DNA from: Rhizobium freirei PRF 81
GTDB taxonomy: Bacteria > Pseudomonadota > Alphaproteobacteria > Rhizobiales > Rhizobiaceae
Direction of reading: 5' to 3'
DNA: 64,000 nucleotides
Assembly (NCBI RefSeq): GCF_000359745.1
Contig: NZ_AQHN01000055.1
Coordinates: forward strand, 372,001 to 436,000
Positions within the stretch are counted from its first letter, which is position 1, and the number at the start of each line of letters is the position of its first letter. A program made the translations under genes and the position numbers. The notes under the pieces are model-generated. The model had not been told where the DNA came from. It ran no database searches and saw only the letters and a list, made by a program, of their open reading frames with translations. This document shows, piece after piece, positions 34,980 through 44,164 of this stretch.

Positions 34980-35893
34980 TCCTCAATTCCGCCAAGAGAG
35001 AATTGCTGGAAGCGGAATTGCTTTCGGCAGAAGGGCTCGCACCCAAAGGGCGATCCCTCACCGGCGATGCGATGCGTCGCCTCCTGCGCAACAAGGCAGC
35101 CGCGCTTTCGCTGATCGTGCTGGCATCGCTGGTGCTGATTGCCATTTTCGGCCCCAGCTTCCTCCCCTTCAACTATGAGGATCCTGACTGGACGTCCTTC
35201 CGCGGCGCTCCGGATTTCGCCGCCGGCCACTACTTCGGCACCGACGGCAACGGTCGTGACCTGCTGGCGCGCACGCTCTACGGCACCCGCGTCTCGCTCA
35301 CCGTCGCGCTCGTGGCAACGCTCGTCTCCGTGGTCATCGGCGTGCTGTACGGCGCTGTCGCCGGCTATTTCGGCGGCCGCATCGACGCCGTCATGATGCG
35401 CTTCGTCGACATCATGTACGCCTTGCCCTACGTGCTCTTCGTCATCCTGCTGATGGTGATCTTCGGCCGTAATGTCTATCTGCTCTTCGCAGCGATCGGC
35501 GCGCTCGAATGGCTGACCATGGCCCGTATCGTGCGCGGCCAAACCCTGTCGATCAAGCAGCGGGAATTCATCGAAGCCGCACGGGCCTCGGGGCAAAGAT
35601 CGTTCAAGATCATCCTCAAACACATCGTGCCGAACCTCGTCGGTCCGGTGGTCATCTATGCGACGCTGACCATCCCGGAAATCATCGCCACGGAAAGCTT
35701 CCTCTCCTATCTCGGCTTCGGCGTTCAGGAGCCGCTGACATCGCTCGGTACGCTCATTGCGGAAGGCTCGGCCGGCATGGAGACGACGCCCTGGCTGCTG
35801 CTCTTCCCGGCCGGATTCCTGGTCGCGCTGCTGATGAGCCTGCTCTTCATCGGCGACGGTCTGCGCGACGCTTTCGATCCGAAGGATCGCTGA
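34976..35893 (+). CDS. oppC: Oligopeptide ABC transporter permease OppC
   Basis: The second permease subunit, 305 residues, with an N-terminal cytosolic extension, six membrane segments, HYFGTDGNGRDLLARTLYGT (an OppC hallmark near residues 80-99) and the EAA loop FIEAARASGQRSFKIILKHI. It is translationally coupled to oppB through ATGA; oppD follows after one base. Confidence 0.95.
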   Translation: MILNSAKRELLEAELLSAEGLAPKGRSLTGDAMRRLLRNKAAALSLIVLASLVLIAIFGPSFLPFNYEDPDWTSFRGAPDFAAGHYFGTDGNGRDLLARTLYGTRVSLTVALVATLVSVVIGVLYGAVAGYFGGRIDAVMMRFVDIMYALPYVLFVILLMVIFGRNVYLLFAAIGALEWLTMARIVRGQTLSIKQREFIEAARASGQRSFKIILKHIVPNLVGPVVIYATLTIPEIIATESFLSYLGFGVQEPLTSLGTLIAEGSAGMETTPWLLLFPAGFLVALLMSLLFIGDGLRDAFDPKDR

Positions 35894-35894
35894 C

Positions 35895-36890
35895 ATGACA
35901 GAAACACTTCTCGAACTCAAAGACTACTCCATCACCTTCCGCACGCCGGAAGGCGAAGTGGCGGCGGTCTCGAAGATGAACCTGAAGGTCGGCCGCGGCG
36001 AGCGCATTGCCGTGGTCGGCGAATCCGGTTCCGGCAAGAGCCAGACCTTTCTCGGCCTGATGGGCTTGCTCGCCAAGAACGGCCGCACCAGCGGCCAGGC
36101 GCTGCTTGACGGCAAGGACCTGCTGACGCTGAAGCCGCGCGAACTTGACCACGTGCGCGGCAAGGACATGGCCATGGTCTTCCAGGACCCGATGACCGCC
36201 CTTAATCCGTCGCTGCGCATATCGCGGCAGTTGACGGAGCAGCTGGAGGTTCATGGCGGCCTTACAGCACGTGCTGCCTCAACGGCGGCGCTGGACATGT
36301 TGAAGCGTGTCGGCATTCCTGACCCGACGCGTCGCTTCAGCCTTTACCCGCACGAACTTTCGGGCGGCATGCGCCAGCGCATCGTTATCGCCATGGCGTT
36401 GCTGACCAAACCGAAGCTTCTCATTGCCGACGAGCCCACCACTGCGCTCGACGTGACGATCCAGGCGCAAATCCTCGATCTTTTCAACGAGTTGACGGCG
36501 GAAATGCACACGGCGCTCGTCATGATCACCCACGACCTCGGCGTCGTCGCCGGTCTCGCCGACCGCGTCGCCGTCATGTATGCCGGCCGCATCGTCGAGG
36601 AAGCACCGGTCGAGGAGCTCTTCGAAGATCCGGCGCACCCCTACACGGCGGCGCTGCACGCCTCGATCCCGCGCCCCGATCAGGATGTCGACGATCTCGC
36701 CGTCATCCCCGGCCGACCGCCGAACCTGATGCACCTGCCGCGCGGCTGCGCCTTCTCGCCGCGCTGCGCCCATGTGGAGGACGACTGCCTCGACGCCGCG
36801 CCGCCGCTAAACCAGCTCGCGGCACGTCGCTGCGCGGCTTGCTTCCACCCCCTTTCGACTGATCAGGAACGGAGCCTCGTCCATGGCTGA
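35895..36890 (+). CDS. oppD: Oligopeptide ABC transporter ATPase OppD
   Basis: The 331-residue ATPase has Walker A GESGSGKSQT (Gln after the Ser is normal for OppD), signature LSGGMRQRIVIAMAL, Walker B LLIADEPTTALDV and switch His in ITHDLGVVAGLAD. The C-terminal oligopeptide/dipeptide extension contains CAFSPRCAHVEDDC, which in this family can hold an Fe-S cluster. It overlaps oppF by eight bases. Confidence 0.95.
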   Translation: MTETLLELKDYSITFRTPEGEVAAVSKMNLKVGRGERIAVVGESGSGKSQTFLGLMGLLAKNGRTSGQALLDGKDLLTLKPRELDHVRGKDMAMVFQDPMTALNPSLRISRQLTEQLEVHGGLTARAASTAALDMLKRVGIPDPTRRFSLYPHELSGGMRQRIVIAMALLTKPKLLIADEPTTALDVTIQAQILDLFNELTAEMHTALVMITHDLGVVAGLADRVAVMYAGRIVEEAPVEELFEDPAHPYTAALHASIPRPDQDVDDLAVIPGRPPNLMHLPRGCAFSPRCAHVEDDCLDAAPPLNQLAARRCAACFHPLSTDQERSLVHG

Positions 36891-37869
36891 ACAAACGCTT
36901 CTGAAGGTCGAACATCTGACCACCGAATTCGAGCTGCCGTCGAAGTCCTTCTTCAAGCCGCCACTGGTTCTGACGGCAGTCAACGACGTCAGCTTCGAGC
37001 TGAAGACCGGTCGCACGCTGGGCATCGTCGGCGAGTCCGGTTGCGGCAAGTCCACGCTCGGCCGCTCCATCCTGCGGCTGATCAAGGCGCAGAAGGGCCG
37101 CATCATGTGGCAGGGCGGCAACCTGCTCGACCTCTCCGAAGAGGAAATGCGCGCCGCACGCCGCGACATGCAGATCATCTTCCAGGATCCGATCGCCTCG
37201 CTCGATCCGCGCATGACCGTCGGCGACATCATCGCCGAGCCGCTGACCGTGTTCGAGCCGAAGCTGAGCCGCGCGCAGCGGCAGGATCGCGTTCGCGAGA
37301 TCATGGCGGCCGTCGGTCTCGTTCCCGAGATGATCAACCGCTACCCGCATGAATTTTCGGGCGGGCAGGCGCAACGCATCGGCATTGCGCGAGCGGTCAT
37401 CACCCGGCCGAAGCTCATCATCTGCGACGAGCCGGTCTCGGCTCTCGACGTCTCGATCCAGGGGCAGGTCATTACGCTCTTGCGCCGGCTGCGCAAGGAG
37501 TTCGGCCTGACGCTGATCTTCATCAGCCACGACCTTTCGGTCGTGCGCCTGATCTCGGACGATGTACTCGTGCTCTATCTCGGCAAGGTCGTGGAAGCTG
37601 GCGATGCCGCCACGGTCTTCGACCATCCGGCCCACCCCTATACCCAGGCATTGTTCTCTGCGGCCCCTATCCCAGACCCGAAACTGGCACGGAGCCGCGA
37701 GCGCATCCGCCTGCAGGGAGATCCGCCCTCGCCGCTCAACCCGCCGCAGGGCTGCGTCTTCTCGCCCCGCTGCTGGAAGGCGACGGATATCTGCCGCACG
37801 CAGATGCCGCCGACCCAGCAGGTGCGCGCCGGTCAGACGGCGGCCTGCTATCATATGGATAGGCCGTAG
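36883..37869 (+). CDS. oppF: Oligopeptide ABC transporter ATPase OppF
   Basis: The second ATPase, 328 residues: Walker A GESGCGKSTLGRS, signature FSGGQAQRIGIARA, Walker B LIICDEPVSALDVS, switch His in ISHDLSVVRLI and a Cys-bearing C-terminal extension (CVFSPRCWKATDIC). The TAG stop is the first three bases of a palindromic repeat (family 1, copy c), so the repeat may form the 3' end of the opp message. Confidence 0.95.
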   Translation: MAEQTLLKVEHLTTEFELPSKSFFKPPLVLTAVNDVSFELKTGRTLGIVGESGCGKSTLGRSILRLIKAQKGRIMWQGGNLLDLSEEEMRAARRDMQIIFQDPIASLDPRMTVGDIIAEPLTVFEPKLSRAQRQDRVREIMAAVGLVPEMINRYPHEFSGGQAQRIGIARAVITRPKLIICDEPVSALDVSIQGQVITLLRRLRKEFGLTLIFISHDLSVVRLISDDVLVLYLGKVVEAGDAATVFDHPAHPYTQALFSAAPIPDPKLARSRERIRLQGDPPSPLNPPQGCVFSPRCWKATDICRTQMPPTQQVRAGQTAACYHMDRP

Positions 37870-37972
37870 AGCAATTCCAGGAAAACTGCGCAGCGGTTTT
37901 CCGTCCGGAATTGCGAAAAGACAAAGAGATAGAGCGGTTCAGAGATATCGTGAGGCGGCGAACCGTTCTAGA
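37867..37972 (+). repeat. Palindromic intergenic repeat, family 1 copy c
   Basis: TAGAGCAATTCCAGGAAAAC, then GCGGTTTTCCGTCCGGAATT and a trailing GAACCGTTCTAGA. It is co-linear with copy a at 29713. Its first three bases are the oppF stop codon. Confidence 0.75.
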
Positions 37973-38064
37973 ATGTCAAAAGTGGGCGGCGGCGACCGCC
38001 GCCTACCTTGCTCAAGCCGCTGCTTGCGCGTATGCAGCAGCCGGACAGAATGCAGGAGGCAGTC

Positions 38065-38979
38065 TTGAGCGGGCATTTTCTTTCGATCGGTGAATGCATG
38101 GTGGAACTGTCGCAGGCCGATGACGGACACCTGCGCAAGGGCTTTGCCGGCGACACATTCAACACCGCATGGTATGCCCGCGCCTGCCTGCCTGAAGACT
38201 GGTCGGTCGACTATTTCACCGCGCTCGGCGACGACGCCATGTCCGATGAGATGGCAACCTTCATGGGCTCTGCCGGCATCGGCACGGCAAGCATCCGCCG
38301 CCTTCGCGGCAAGACCCCCGGCCTCTACATGATCAATCTGAAGGACGGCGAACGCTCCTTCAGCTATTGGCGCGACAGTTCCGCCGCCCGCCAGCTCGCC
38401 GCCGATGGCGACGCGCTGCGCGCGGCGATCGAAGCCTCCGATGTGCTATATTTTTCGGGCATCACGCTGGCGATCCTGCCGCGCGAGGATGCCTATACGC
38501 TGCTGGCCGAACTTCGCCGTGCCAAAGCGGTCGGGAAGCTCGTCGCCTTCGATCCAAATCTGCGCCCTCGCCTGTGGTCCAGCCTCGACGCGATGCATAC
38601 CCTGATCGCCGACGGCGCCCGCGCCTCAACCCTCGTCATGCCGAGTTTCGATGACGAGGCCGCGCATTTCGGCGACGATTCCATCTCCAGCACCATCCGT
38701 CGCTACCGCCAGTACGGAGCCAATATGGTCGTCGTCAAGAACGGCCCCGAAGGCGCGACGATCGGATCTGGCGCAGACGAAACGCTTGTCCCCGCCGTCA
38801 AGGTGAACAAGGTCGTCGACACCACCAGCGCCGGCGACAGCTTCAACGGCGGATTTCTCGCCCACTACCTGCAACATGGCGATCCGCTCGCCGCCGCCGC
38901 TTTTGCCGCCGAAATCGCCGCGAAAGTCATTCAGGAGCACGGCGCGCTTGTCTCGCCCAAGAAGCTGAAGATCGCCTGA
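38065..38979 (+). CDS. kdgK: 2-dehydro-3-deoxygluconate (KDG) kinase
   Basis: A PfkB-family sugar kinase of 304 residues that phosphorylates KDG for the Entner-Doudoroff route from uronates or gluconate derivatives. The N-terminus FLSIGECMVELSQ, the KDG-kinase block GFAGDTFNTAWYARA, and the C-terminal anion-hole motif TTSAGDSFNGGFLAHY are present. AGGAGG lies five bases before a TTG at 38065, giving MSGHFLSIGECM; this is preferred to the ATG at 38050, which overlaps the RBS. No other KDG-pathway gene adjoins. Confidence 0.9.
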   Translation: MSGHFLSIGECMVELSQADDGHLRKGFAGDTFNTAWYARACLPEDWSVDYFTALGDDAMSDEMATFMGSAGIGTASIRRLRGKTPGLYMINLKDGERSFSYWRDSSAARQLAADGDALRAAIEASDVLYFSGITLAILPREDAYTLLAELRRAKAVGKLVAFDPNLRPRLWSSLDAMHTLIADGARASTLVMPSFDDEAAHFGDDSISSTIRRYRQYGANMVVVKNGPEGATIGSGADETLVPAVKVNKVVDTTSAGDSFNGGFLAHYLQHGDPLAAAAFAAEIAAKVIQEHGALVSPKKLKIA

Positions 38980-39056
38980 TCTGCGCTGTAATAATTCCAT
39001 CATGGACACCCCCCACAATATAGTGGGCGCGGGAATCATGTTTGAAGCACCGCAAT

Positions 39057-39174
39057 CGCTAGAGCCGGATGATTTTAGGTCTGCTTGACCTAAAATCTGA
39101 ATCCGCTCGAGAATTAAACAAATAGAGCATGATGTCGTCCGAAAACCGCATACACTTTTCGGCATCATGCTCTG
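39057..39174. repeat. RIME-type intergenic element, family 2 copy 1
   Basis: Two palindromes in tandem. The first is GATTTTAGGTC-TGCTT-GACCTAAAATC. The second is GAGCATGATG ... CATCATGCTC with inner CCGAAAA/TTTTCGG arms. Two-palindrome architecture and about 110-bp size match the rhizobial RIME elements. Related copies are at 43235-43350 and, truncated, 49038-49120. Confidence 0.8.
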
Positions 39175-39218
39175 GCACCGTCGTCATGAGGATGCGGTGC
39201 GGATAGGCTGTTTTGGGC

Positions 39219-40331
39219 ATGTTGCAACGCTTGTCGAACATCGAAGACAATATTTGGGCGCAGGCGGCGACGCCCGTCGCGATACCGGAGCGGTTGCTCA
39301 TCGTCAGCGATGCCTGGCATCCGCAGGTCAACGGCGTCGTCCGCTCCATCGAAAACACCAATCGCGAGCTGATACGCCGGGGCGTGGACGTGTCCATGAT
39401 CACGCCGGACGGCTTCCGCAACATTCCCTGCCCGACCTATCCGGAAATCCGGCTTTCGATCGCGTCCTATCGCAAGGTGGCAGCCAAGATCGAGGCGGCA
39501 CGCCCGACATATATCCATATCGCCACGGAAGGGCCTCTTGGGCTCACCGCGCGTCGCTGGTGCATCCGAAACGGAATGCCTTTCTCGACGAGCTACCACA
39601 CACGGTTTCCTGAATATGTCGCAGCGCGCCTGCCCATACCGAAAAGCTGGCTCTATGCCTTCGTCAAATGGTTCCACAATGCCGGCTATGGCTGCATGGT
39701 CGCAACCCCCAGCCTGGCCGATGAACTCCAGCAGCGCGGCATCCGCAATCTGCTCCCCTGGAGCCGCGGCATCGATTCGACACTCTTTCGCCCCTACCCG
39801 CTGGAAGATAACCCCTTCGACCTACCGCGACCGATTTTCATGACCGTCGGTCGTGTGGCGCTTGAAAAGAACCTGCCGGCCTTCCTCGATCTGGATCTGC
39901 CGGGATCGAAGGTCGTCGTCGGCGATGGGCCGGCACGCGCGGAGTTGGAGAAGCTCTATCCCGACGTGCATTTTCTCGGCGCGAAGTTCGGCGAGGAACT
40001 GGCACACGCTTACGCTCAGGCCGACGTCTTCGTCTTTCCCTCGAAGACCGATACGTTCGGCAATGCAATCCTCGAAGCACTGGCAAGCGGCGTCCCGGTC
40101 GCCGCTTATCCCGTTACCGGCCCCGCCGATATTCTTGCCGGCAACGAGAAAGCCGGCGTGGTGGATGCAGATTTGGCAAAAGCCTGCATCGCCGCGCTTT
40201 CCTGTTCGCGCGAAGCCGCTCGCACAGTTGCCCTCAGCTATTCCTGGGAGGCCGCCACCACGCAATTCATCGGCAATGTCCGCGTTGCCAATCATCGTGG
40301 CCGAAAGCAGACGCATGGCATGAGCTTTTAG
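39219..40331 (+). CDS. GT4-type glycosyltransferase
   Basis: A 370-residue GT-B fold enzyme. The N-terminal domain opens with SDAWHPQVNGVVRSIENTNR; the C-terminal nucleotide-sugar domain has TVGRVALEKNLPAFLDLD and the EX7E-type region DTFGNAILEALASGVPVAAY. The pattern resembles glycosyltransferases acting on diacylglycerol or on phosphatidylinositol mannosides; an Agrobacterium relative has been reported to make glucosyl- and glucuronosyl-diacylglycerol under phosphate starvation. Acceptor and sugar are therefore plausible but unproven. ATG 39219 is preferred over TTG 39213. No strong RBS is visible. Confidence 0.8.
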   Translation: MLQRLSNIEDNIWAQAATPVAIPERLLIVSDAWHPQVNGVVRSIENTNRELIRRGVDVSMITPDGFRNIPCPTYPEIRLSIASYRKVAAKIEAARPTYIHIATEGPLGLTARRWCIRNGMPFSTSYHTRFPEYVAARLPIPKSWLYAFVKWFHNAGYGCMVATPSLADELQQRGIRNLLPWSRGIDSTLFRPYPLEDNPFDLPRPIFMTVGRVALEKNLPAFLDLDLPGSKVVVGDGPARAELEKLYPDVHFLGAKFGEELAHAYAQADVFVFPSKTDTFGNAILEALASGVPVAAYPVTGPADILAGNEKAGVVDADLAKACIAALSCSREAARTVALSYSWEAATTQFIGNVRVANHRGRKQTHGMSF

Positions 40332-40598
40332 CCCGGCAAGGCTCGATAATGATTTCTTGATACTTACCTGCAGATATTTGATAGCAGCGGGCTCAGGCGC
40401 CGCTGTCGGCACGCGCATATCGCGTGACATGCGTCGCCTTCTCGACATGAAAGTCTCGATGGCACCCGCAGTGCCCAGCGGGTGGCCGCCGCAAATTGGC
40501 TCTCCCAAAAAATACCAGAAATCCGTAGCCGTTACACGCTTTTTGGCGTACAATTATTTATCGCACGATTTAGGCAATCCCCCCAGGGAGTATTGGAA

Positions 40599-41039
40599 AT
40601 GGCGGACGACCCGCTGAAATTGGACACCTTCATCTGCTTCGCTCTCTATTCGGCGAACCACGCGATGAATCGACTGTACAAACCCATGCTCGACGCGCTG
40701 AATCTGACCTACCCGCAATATCTCGTCATGGTGACGCTGTGGGAAGAAGACGGGCAGACCGTCGGCGGCATCGGCGAAAAGCTCTTCCTTGAATCGAGCA
40801 CGCTGACGCCGCTGCTGAAGCGCCTGGAAGCGGCCGGTTTCATCCAGCGCATCCGCAGCAAGGAAGATGAGCGTCAGGTGCTGATCCATCTGACCAGCGA
40901 AGGCGTGGCCCTGAAGAAGAAGGCCGCAAGCATCCCCGCCTGCATTCTCGATGCCTCGGACCATACCGTCGAGGAATTGACGCGATTGAAGGCGGAGATC
41001 ACTACATTGCGTGCGGCATTGAGCAAGAACGCGGCCTGA
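40599..41039 (+). CDS. OhrR-type MarR-family peroxide sensor
   Basis: The 146-residue winged helix-turn-helix protein has the OhrR signature ICFALYSANHAMNRLYKP, with the reactive Cys13, and QYLVMVTLWEEDGQTVG. A second cysteine, Cys115 in SIPACILDAS, fits the two-cysteine OhrR class, which forms an intersubunit disulfide when oxidised by organic hydroperoxides. The ohr gene it normally controls is not adjacent. A TACAATT half-site lies 44 bases upstream of the start. ATG 40599 is chosen from the family's N-terminus. Confidence 0.82.
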   Translation: MADDPLKLDTFICFALYSANHAMNRLYKPMLDALNLTYPQYLVMVTLWEEDGQTVGGIGEKLFLESSTLTPLLKRLEAAGFIQRIRSKEDERQVLIHLTSEGVALKKKAASIPACILDASDHTVEELTRLKAEITTLRAALSKNAA

Positions 41040-41068
41040 TCAACGATGCCCATGAGCGGGCAAGCGCA

Positions 41069-42499
41069 TCAGGTCCGCTTCTTCTTGTTCTCGTAAGGGT
41101 TTTCCGATGAACGGAAATGGATGCGGATCGGCACGCCGGGTATGGAGAAATCCGCGCGCAGGCCGTTGATCAGATAGCGTACATAGGAATCCGGCAGCGC
41201 GTCCGAGCGCGTGCAAGAAATCATGAAGGCCGGAGGCCGCGCCTTCACCTGCGTCATATACTTAAGCTTGATGCGGCGGCCGGAAACGGCCGGTGGCGGA
41301 TGCTGGACCTGCTGCGTCTCGAGCCAACGGTTGAGACGTGCGGTCGACACGCGCTTGTTCCAGACCTTGTCGGTATCGACGATCGCCTGCATCAGGCGGT
41401 CGAGCCCCTCGCCGGTCTGCCCGGCAATCGGTATGGCGCGGATGCCGCGCGCCTGCGGCAAGAGCCGGTCGGTCTTCTCGCGCAAATCGGCAAGCACGGC
41501 CTGACGATCCTCGATCATGTCCCACTTGTTGAAGGCGAGCACGGCGGCGCGGCCTTCGCGGATAACCAGATCGACGATCTGCAGATCCTGCTTCTCGAAG
41601 GGAATGGTCGCATCGAAGACGATGACGACGGTTTCGGCGAAGCGGATGGCGCGCAGCGCATCGGCAACGGAGAGCTTCTCAAGCTTCTCCGTGACCTTCG
41701 CCTTGCGGCGCATGCCGGCGGTGTCGAACATTTTTATGGTGCGCCCGCGCCAGCTCCAGTCCACGGAGATCGAATCGCGCGTGATCCCGGCTTCGGGGCC
41801 GGTCAGCAGCCTGTCCTCACCGAGGAAGCGATTGATAAGCGTCGACTTGCCGGCATTCGGGCGACCGACGATGGCGACGCGCAGCGGCCGCGTGTCGTCA
41901 TAGGCGGGTTCCTCGTCGATCTCCTCGGCATCTTCGCCGGCAGCGGGACGCGGGATGGAAACATTGGTCTCCGCCTCATCGTCCACCTCCGGAAACGCGC
42001 GCTCGTGGCCGATCGCCTCGATGATCGCGTCGCGCAGATCCATCATGCCCTGGCCGTGCTCGGCCGAAATCGGACAAGGCTCGCCAAGGCCAAGCGTATA
42101 AGCATCGTAGAAGCCGCTATCGGAACCGCGCGCCTCGGACTTATTGGCGACGAGTACGACGGGCCGACCGTGCTTGCGCAGCATTTCGGCCAGCGTCTTG
42201 TCGACATGGGTCAGTCCCATCTTGGCATCGACGACGAACAGCGTCAGATCGGCTTCGTCGATCGCCGCTTCCGTCTGGGCGCGCATGCGGCCTTGAAGGG
42301 ATTCATCCTGGGCCTCTTCAAGGCCGGCCGTATCGACGATGCGGAAGCGAAGATCGATCAGCTTGGCGTCGCCGGGTCGGCGGTCACGCGTGACACCCGG
42401 CGTATCGTCGACGAGCGCTAGCTTCTTGCCAACGAGACGATTGAAAAGCGTAGACTTGCCGACATTCGGGCGACCGACGATCGCAACCGTAAAGCTCAT
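41069..42499 (-). CDS. der: Ribosome-assembly GTPase Der (EngA)
   Basis: This essential GTPase acts in 50S subunit maturation. The 476-residue chain has two tandem G domains: G1 [17 protein letters not shown] and DTAGLEE in the first; [16 protein letters not shown] and NKWD in the second; then a KH-like C-terminal domain. The acidic linker between the domains (about residues 170-203) is long, as in other rhizobia. It begins 11 bases after the stop of the upstream TPR gene, forming a conserved two-gene operon. Confidence 0.97.
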   Translation of the reverse strand: MSFTVAIVGRPNVGKSTLFNRLVGKKLALVDDTPGVTRDRRPGDAKLIDLRFRIVDTAGLEEAQDESLQGRMRAQTEAAIDEADLTLFVVDAKMGLTHVDKTLAEMLRKHGRPVVLVANKSEARGSDSGFYDAYTLGLGEPCPISAEHGQGMMDLRDAIIEAIGHERAFPEVDDEAETNVSIPRPAAGEDAEEIDEEPAYDDTRPLRVAIVGRPNAGKSTLINRFLGEDRLLTGPEAGITRDSISVDWSWRGRTIKMFDTAGMRRKAKVTEKLEKLSVADALRAIRFAETVVIVFDATIPFEKQDLQIVDLVIREGRAAVLAFNKWDMIEDRQAVLADLREKTDRLLPQARGIRAIPIAGQTGEGLDRLMQAIVDTDKVWNKRVSTARLNRWLETQQVQHPPPAVSGRRIKLKYMTQVKARPPAFMISCTRSDALPDSYVRYLINGLRADFSIPGVPIRIHFRSSENPYENKKKRT

Positions 42500-42510
42500 T
42501 TGGCGATCCT

Positions 42511-43194
42511 TCAGCCTTTTGCGACCGGAGCCTTGCCGGATGCGGTGATGAGATCAAGCAGCATCTGCGCACGATTGACGACGTTGCGCGGGCTCTGCGG
42601 ATCGTCGACGATCGCCTGGAACCACTGCCGGGCCTTGGCGAAATCGCCGGCCTTGTAGGCGGCAAGACCCAGAACGTCACGCGCCGAATGGCGGAAAGCA
42701 TTCGCCGGCACGGCCAGTTCCTGAGCTTCGGCCGCAACCTGATCATAGGTGCCGGTATCGACGAGCATGTAAGCGGCGCGCAGGCGTGCCGCGTCGCGAA
42801 CGACGACCGGAACGTCCGTCTGCTTGCCGACGGCGGAGAAGACGGCAATCGCGCCGGCCTTGTCACCCTTCTGCGCCTGCAGCGTGGCCGCGCGCAGACG
42901 TGCGAGCAAAGGATAGGAACCCGGGCCGCTCTTTTCGATCGTGGCCAACGCGGCAAGCGCATCATCCGTCTTGCCCTGATCGGCCAGCGTCAAAGCGGCG
43001 AGGAACTGGTCGCCACCGGCACCGGCCTGGTTGCCTGACCAATAGCGATAGCCGCTAAAGGCTGCCGTGCCGAGAACGATGAGCACGGCTCCGCCGATGA
43101 TGAGCCGGCCAAAACGGCGCCATACGAACCGCAACTGGTCCGAACGCAGTTCTTCGTTCACCTCGCGGATGAAGCTGTCGTCATTGAATGCCAT
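42511..43194 (-). CDS. TPR protein of the YfgM-like type
   Basis: A 227-residue bitopic membrane protein: a cytosolic N-terminus ([20 protein letters not shown]), one membrane segment at about residues 28-48, and a periplasmic part built from TPR-like helices. The pairing with der is widely conserved; in gammaproteobacteria the corresponding YfgM works as a SecYEG-associated periplasmic chaperone. GGAG lies before the ATG. A RIME-type repeat precedes the gene. Confidence 0.87.
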   Translation of the reverse strand: MAFNDDSFIREVNEELRSDQLRFVWRRFGRLIIGGAVLIVLGTAAFSGYRYWSGNQAGAGGDQFLAALTLADQGKTDDALAALATIEKSGPGSYPLLARLRAATLQAQKGDKAGAIAVFSAVGKQTDVPVVVRDAARLRAAYMLVDTGTYDQVAAEAQELAVPANAFRHSARDVLGLAAYKAGDFAKARQWFQAIVDDPQSPRNVVNRAQMLLDLITASGKAPVAKG

Positions 43195-43234
43195 TCTCGT
43201 CTCCGGCCCAAGCCAAATAATACCAAAAAAGCTT

Positions 43235-43350
43235 AGAGCATGATTCCAAAAAGTGTCAGCGGTTTTCGCGCGACATCATACTCCATCTCTTAAATTCTGG
43301 AGCGGATTCAGATTTCAGGTCGATGCGACCTGAAATCATCCGGCTCCAGC
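43235..43350. repeat. RIME-type intergenic element, family 2 copy 2
   Basis: Inverse orientation of copy 1: AGAGCATGATTCCAAAAAGT first, then GATTTCAGGTC-GATGC-GACCTGAAATC. Arms are slightly diverged (CATGAT ... ATCATA), so the outer palindrome is imperfect. Confidence 0.8.
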
Positions 43351-43408
43351 GTTAGTGGGGCCTTCTACTCCATTTTGCGGCCGTTGTAAGGGGGAATGGC
43401 AGAAATCG

Positions 43409-43990
43409 TCACATAACCAGCGGCGAAACTCCGATAATCCACGCATGAAGCTTCCAAATGATCAGGCCCCAAGCGACGGCGCCGATGACGATCGCATAGA
43501 GATCGTATGTCGCCGAAACGAACGGACGCAGAGTGATCTCGCCGGCGCGCTCGCGCCGCTTCAGCGAAATGCGCAGGATCACACCCCAGGCGAGGAAGGC
43601 GGCAAAGAGCAGGATGGCAGCGCCATCGCCATTCGACAGAAGATGCGCCAGCGCCCAGATCTTCACCGAAAGCACCATCGGATGCTTCGTTCTGACCGCG
43701 ATGTGCCCCGCCGGAAGCAGCGAGGCGGCCAGACAGATCAGCGCAAGCAGCATCAGCAGGATGGTGATGTGGCTCATCCAGAACGGCGGCGACCAGATCG
43801 GCGTCATGTCCCGCGCCTGGCCGAAGCCGTAGATCAGGACGACCAGCGCGACGATGCTCGCGATCGAATAGGCAATCTTCCAGCCGGCCTCGCCGAGGCT
43901 TGCGATCAAAGAGGTTCGAAATCCGGGTGCGACGACGCGGACCAGGTGGATGCCAAGAAAAAGAACAATGCCGAGAATGAGCAATGACAT
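43409..43990 (-). CDS. NnrU-like membrane protein
   Basis: The 193-residue integral membrane protein with about five to six membrane segments contains SHITILLMLLALICLAAS, HPMVLSVKIWALAHLLSNG and the typical Lys-His-Pro-Met motif (RTKHPM) of the NnrU family, linked in some denitrifiers to nitric-oxide metabolism and similar in layout to isoprenylcysteine methyltransferase-type proteins. No denitrification gene is near, so that role should not be assumed. It is divergent from the polysaccharide deacetylase gene. Confidence 0.82.
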   Translation of the reverse strand: MSLLILGIVLFLGIHLVRVVAPGFRTSLIASLGEAGWKIAYSIASIVALVVLIYGFGQARDMTPIWSPPFWMSHITILLMLLALICLAASLLPAGHIAVRTKHPMVLSVKIWALAHLLSNGDGAAILLFAAFLAWGVILRISLKRRERAGEITLRPFVSATYDLYAIVIGAVAWGLIIWKLHAWIIGVSPLVM

Positions 43991-44164
43991 GGATGAAATC
44001 CCCTACGTGCAGCAATATCCTTATCGGCAGCCGCAAAAAATTGCCAGCTTCACCGCAGCTTCGCCGCATTTGCACGAAAGGAAGGAGCCCACCCTGGGGT
44101 ATGCCGTCCAATATCGCTGGACGATCTTTGGCAAGGCATGCTCGATCAAGCAATATCGGTGCCC

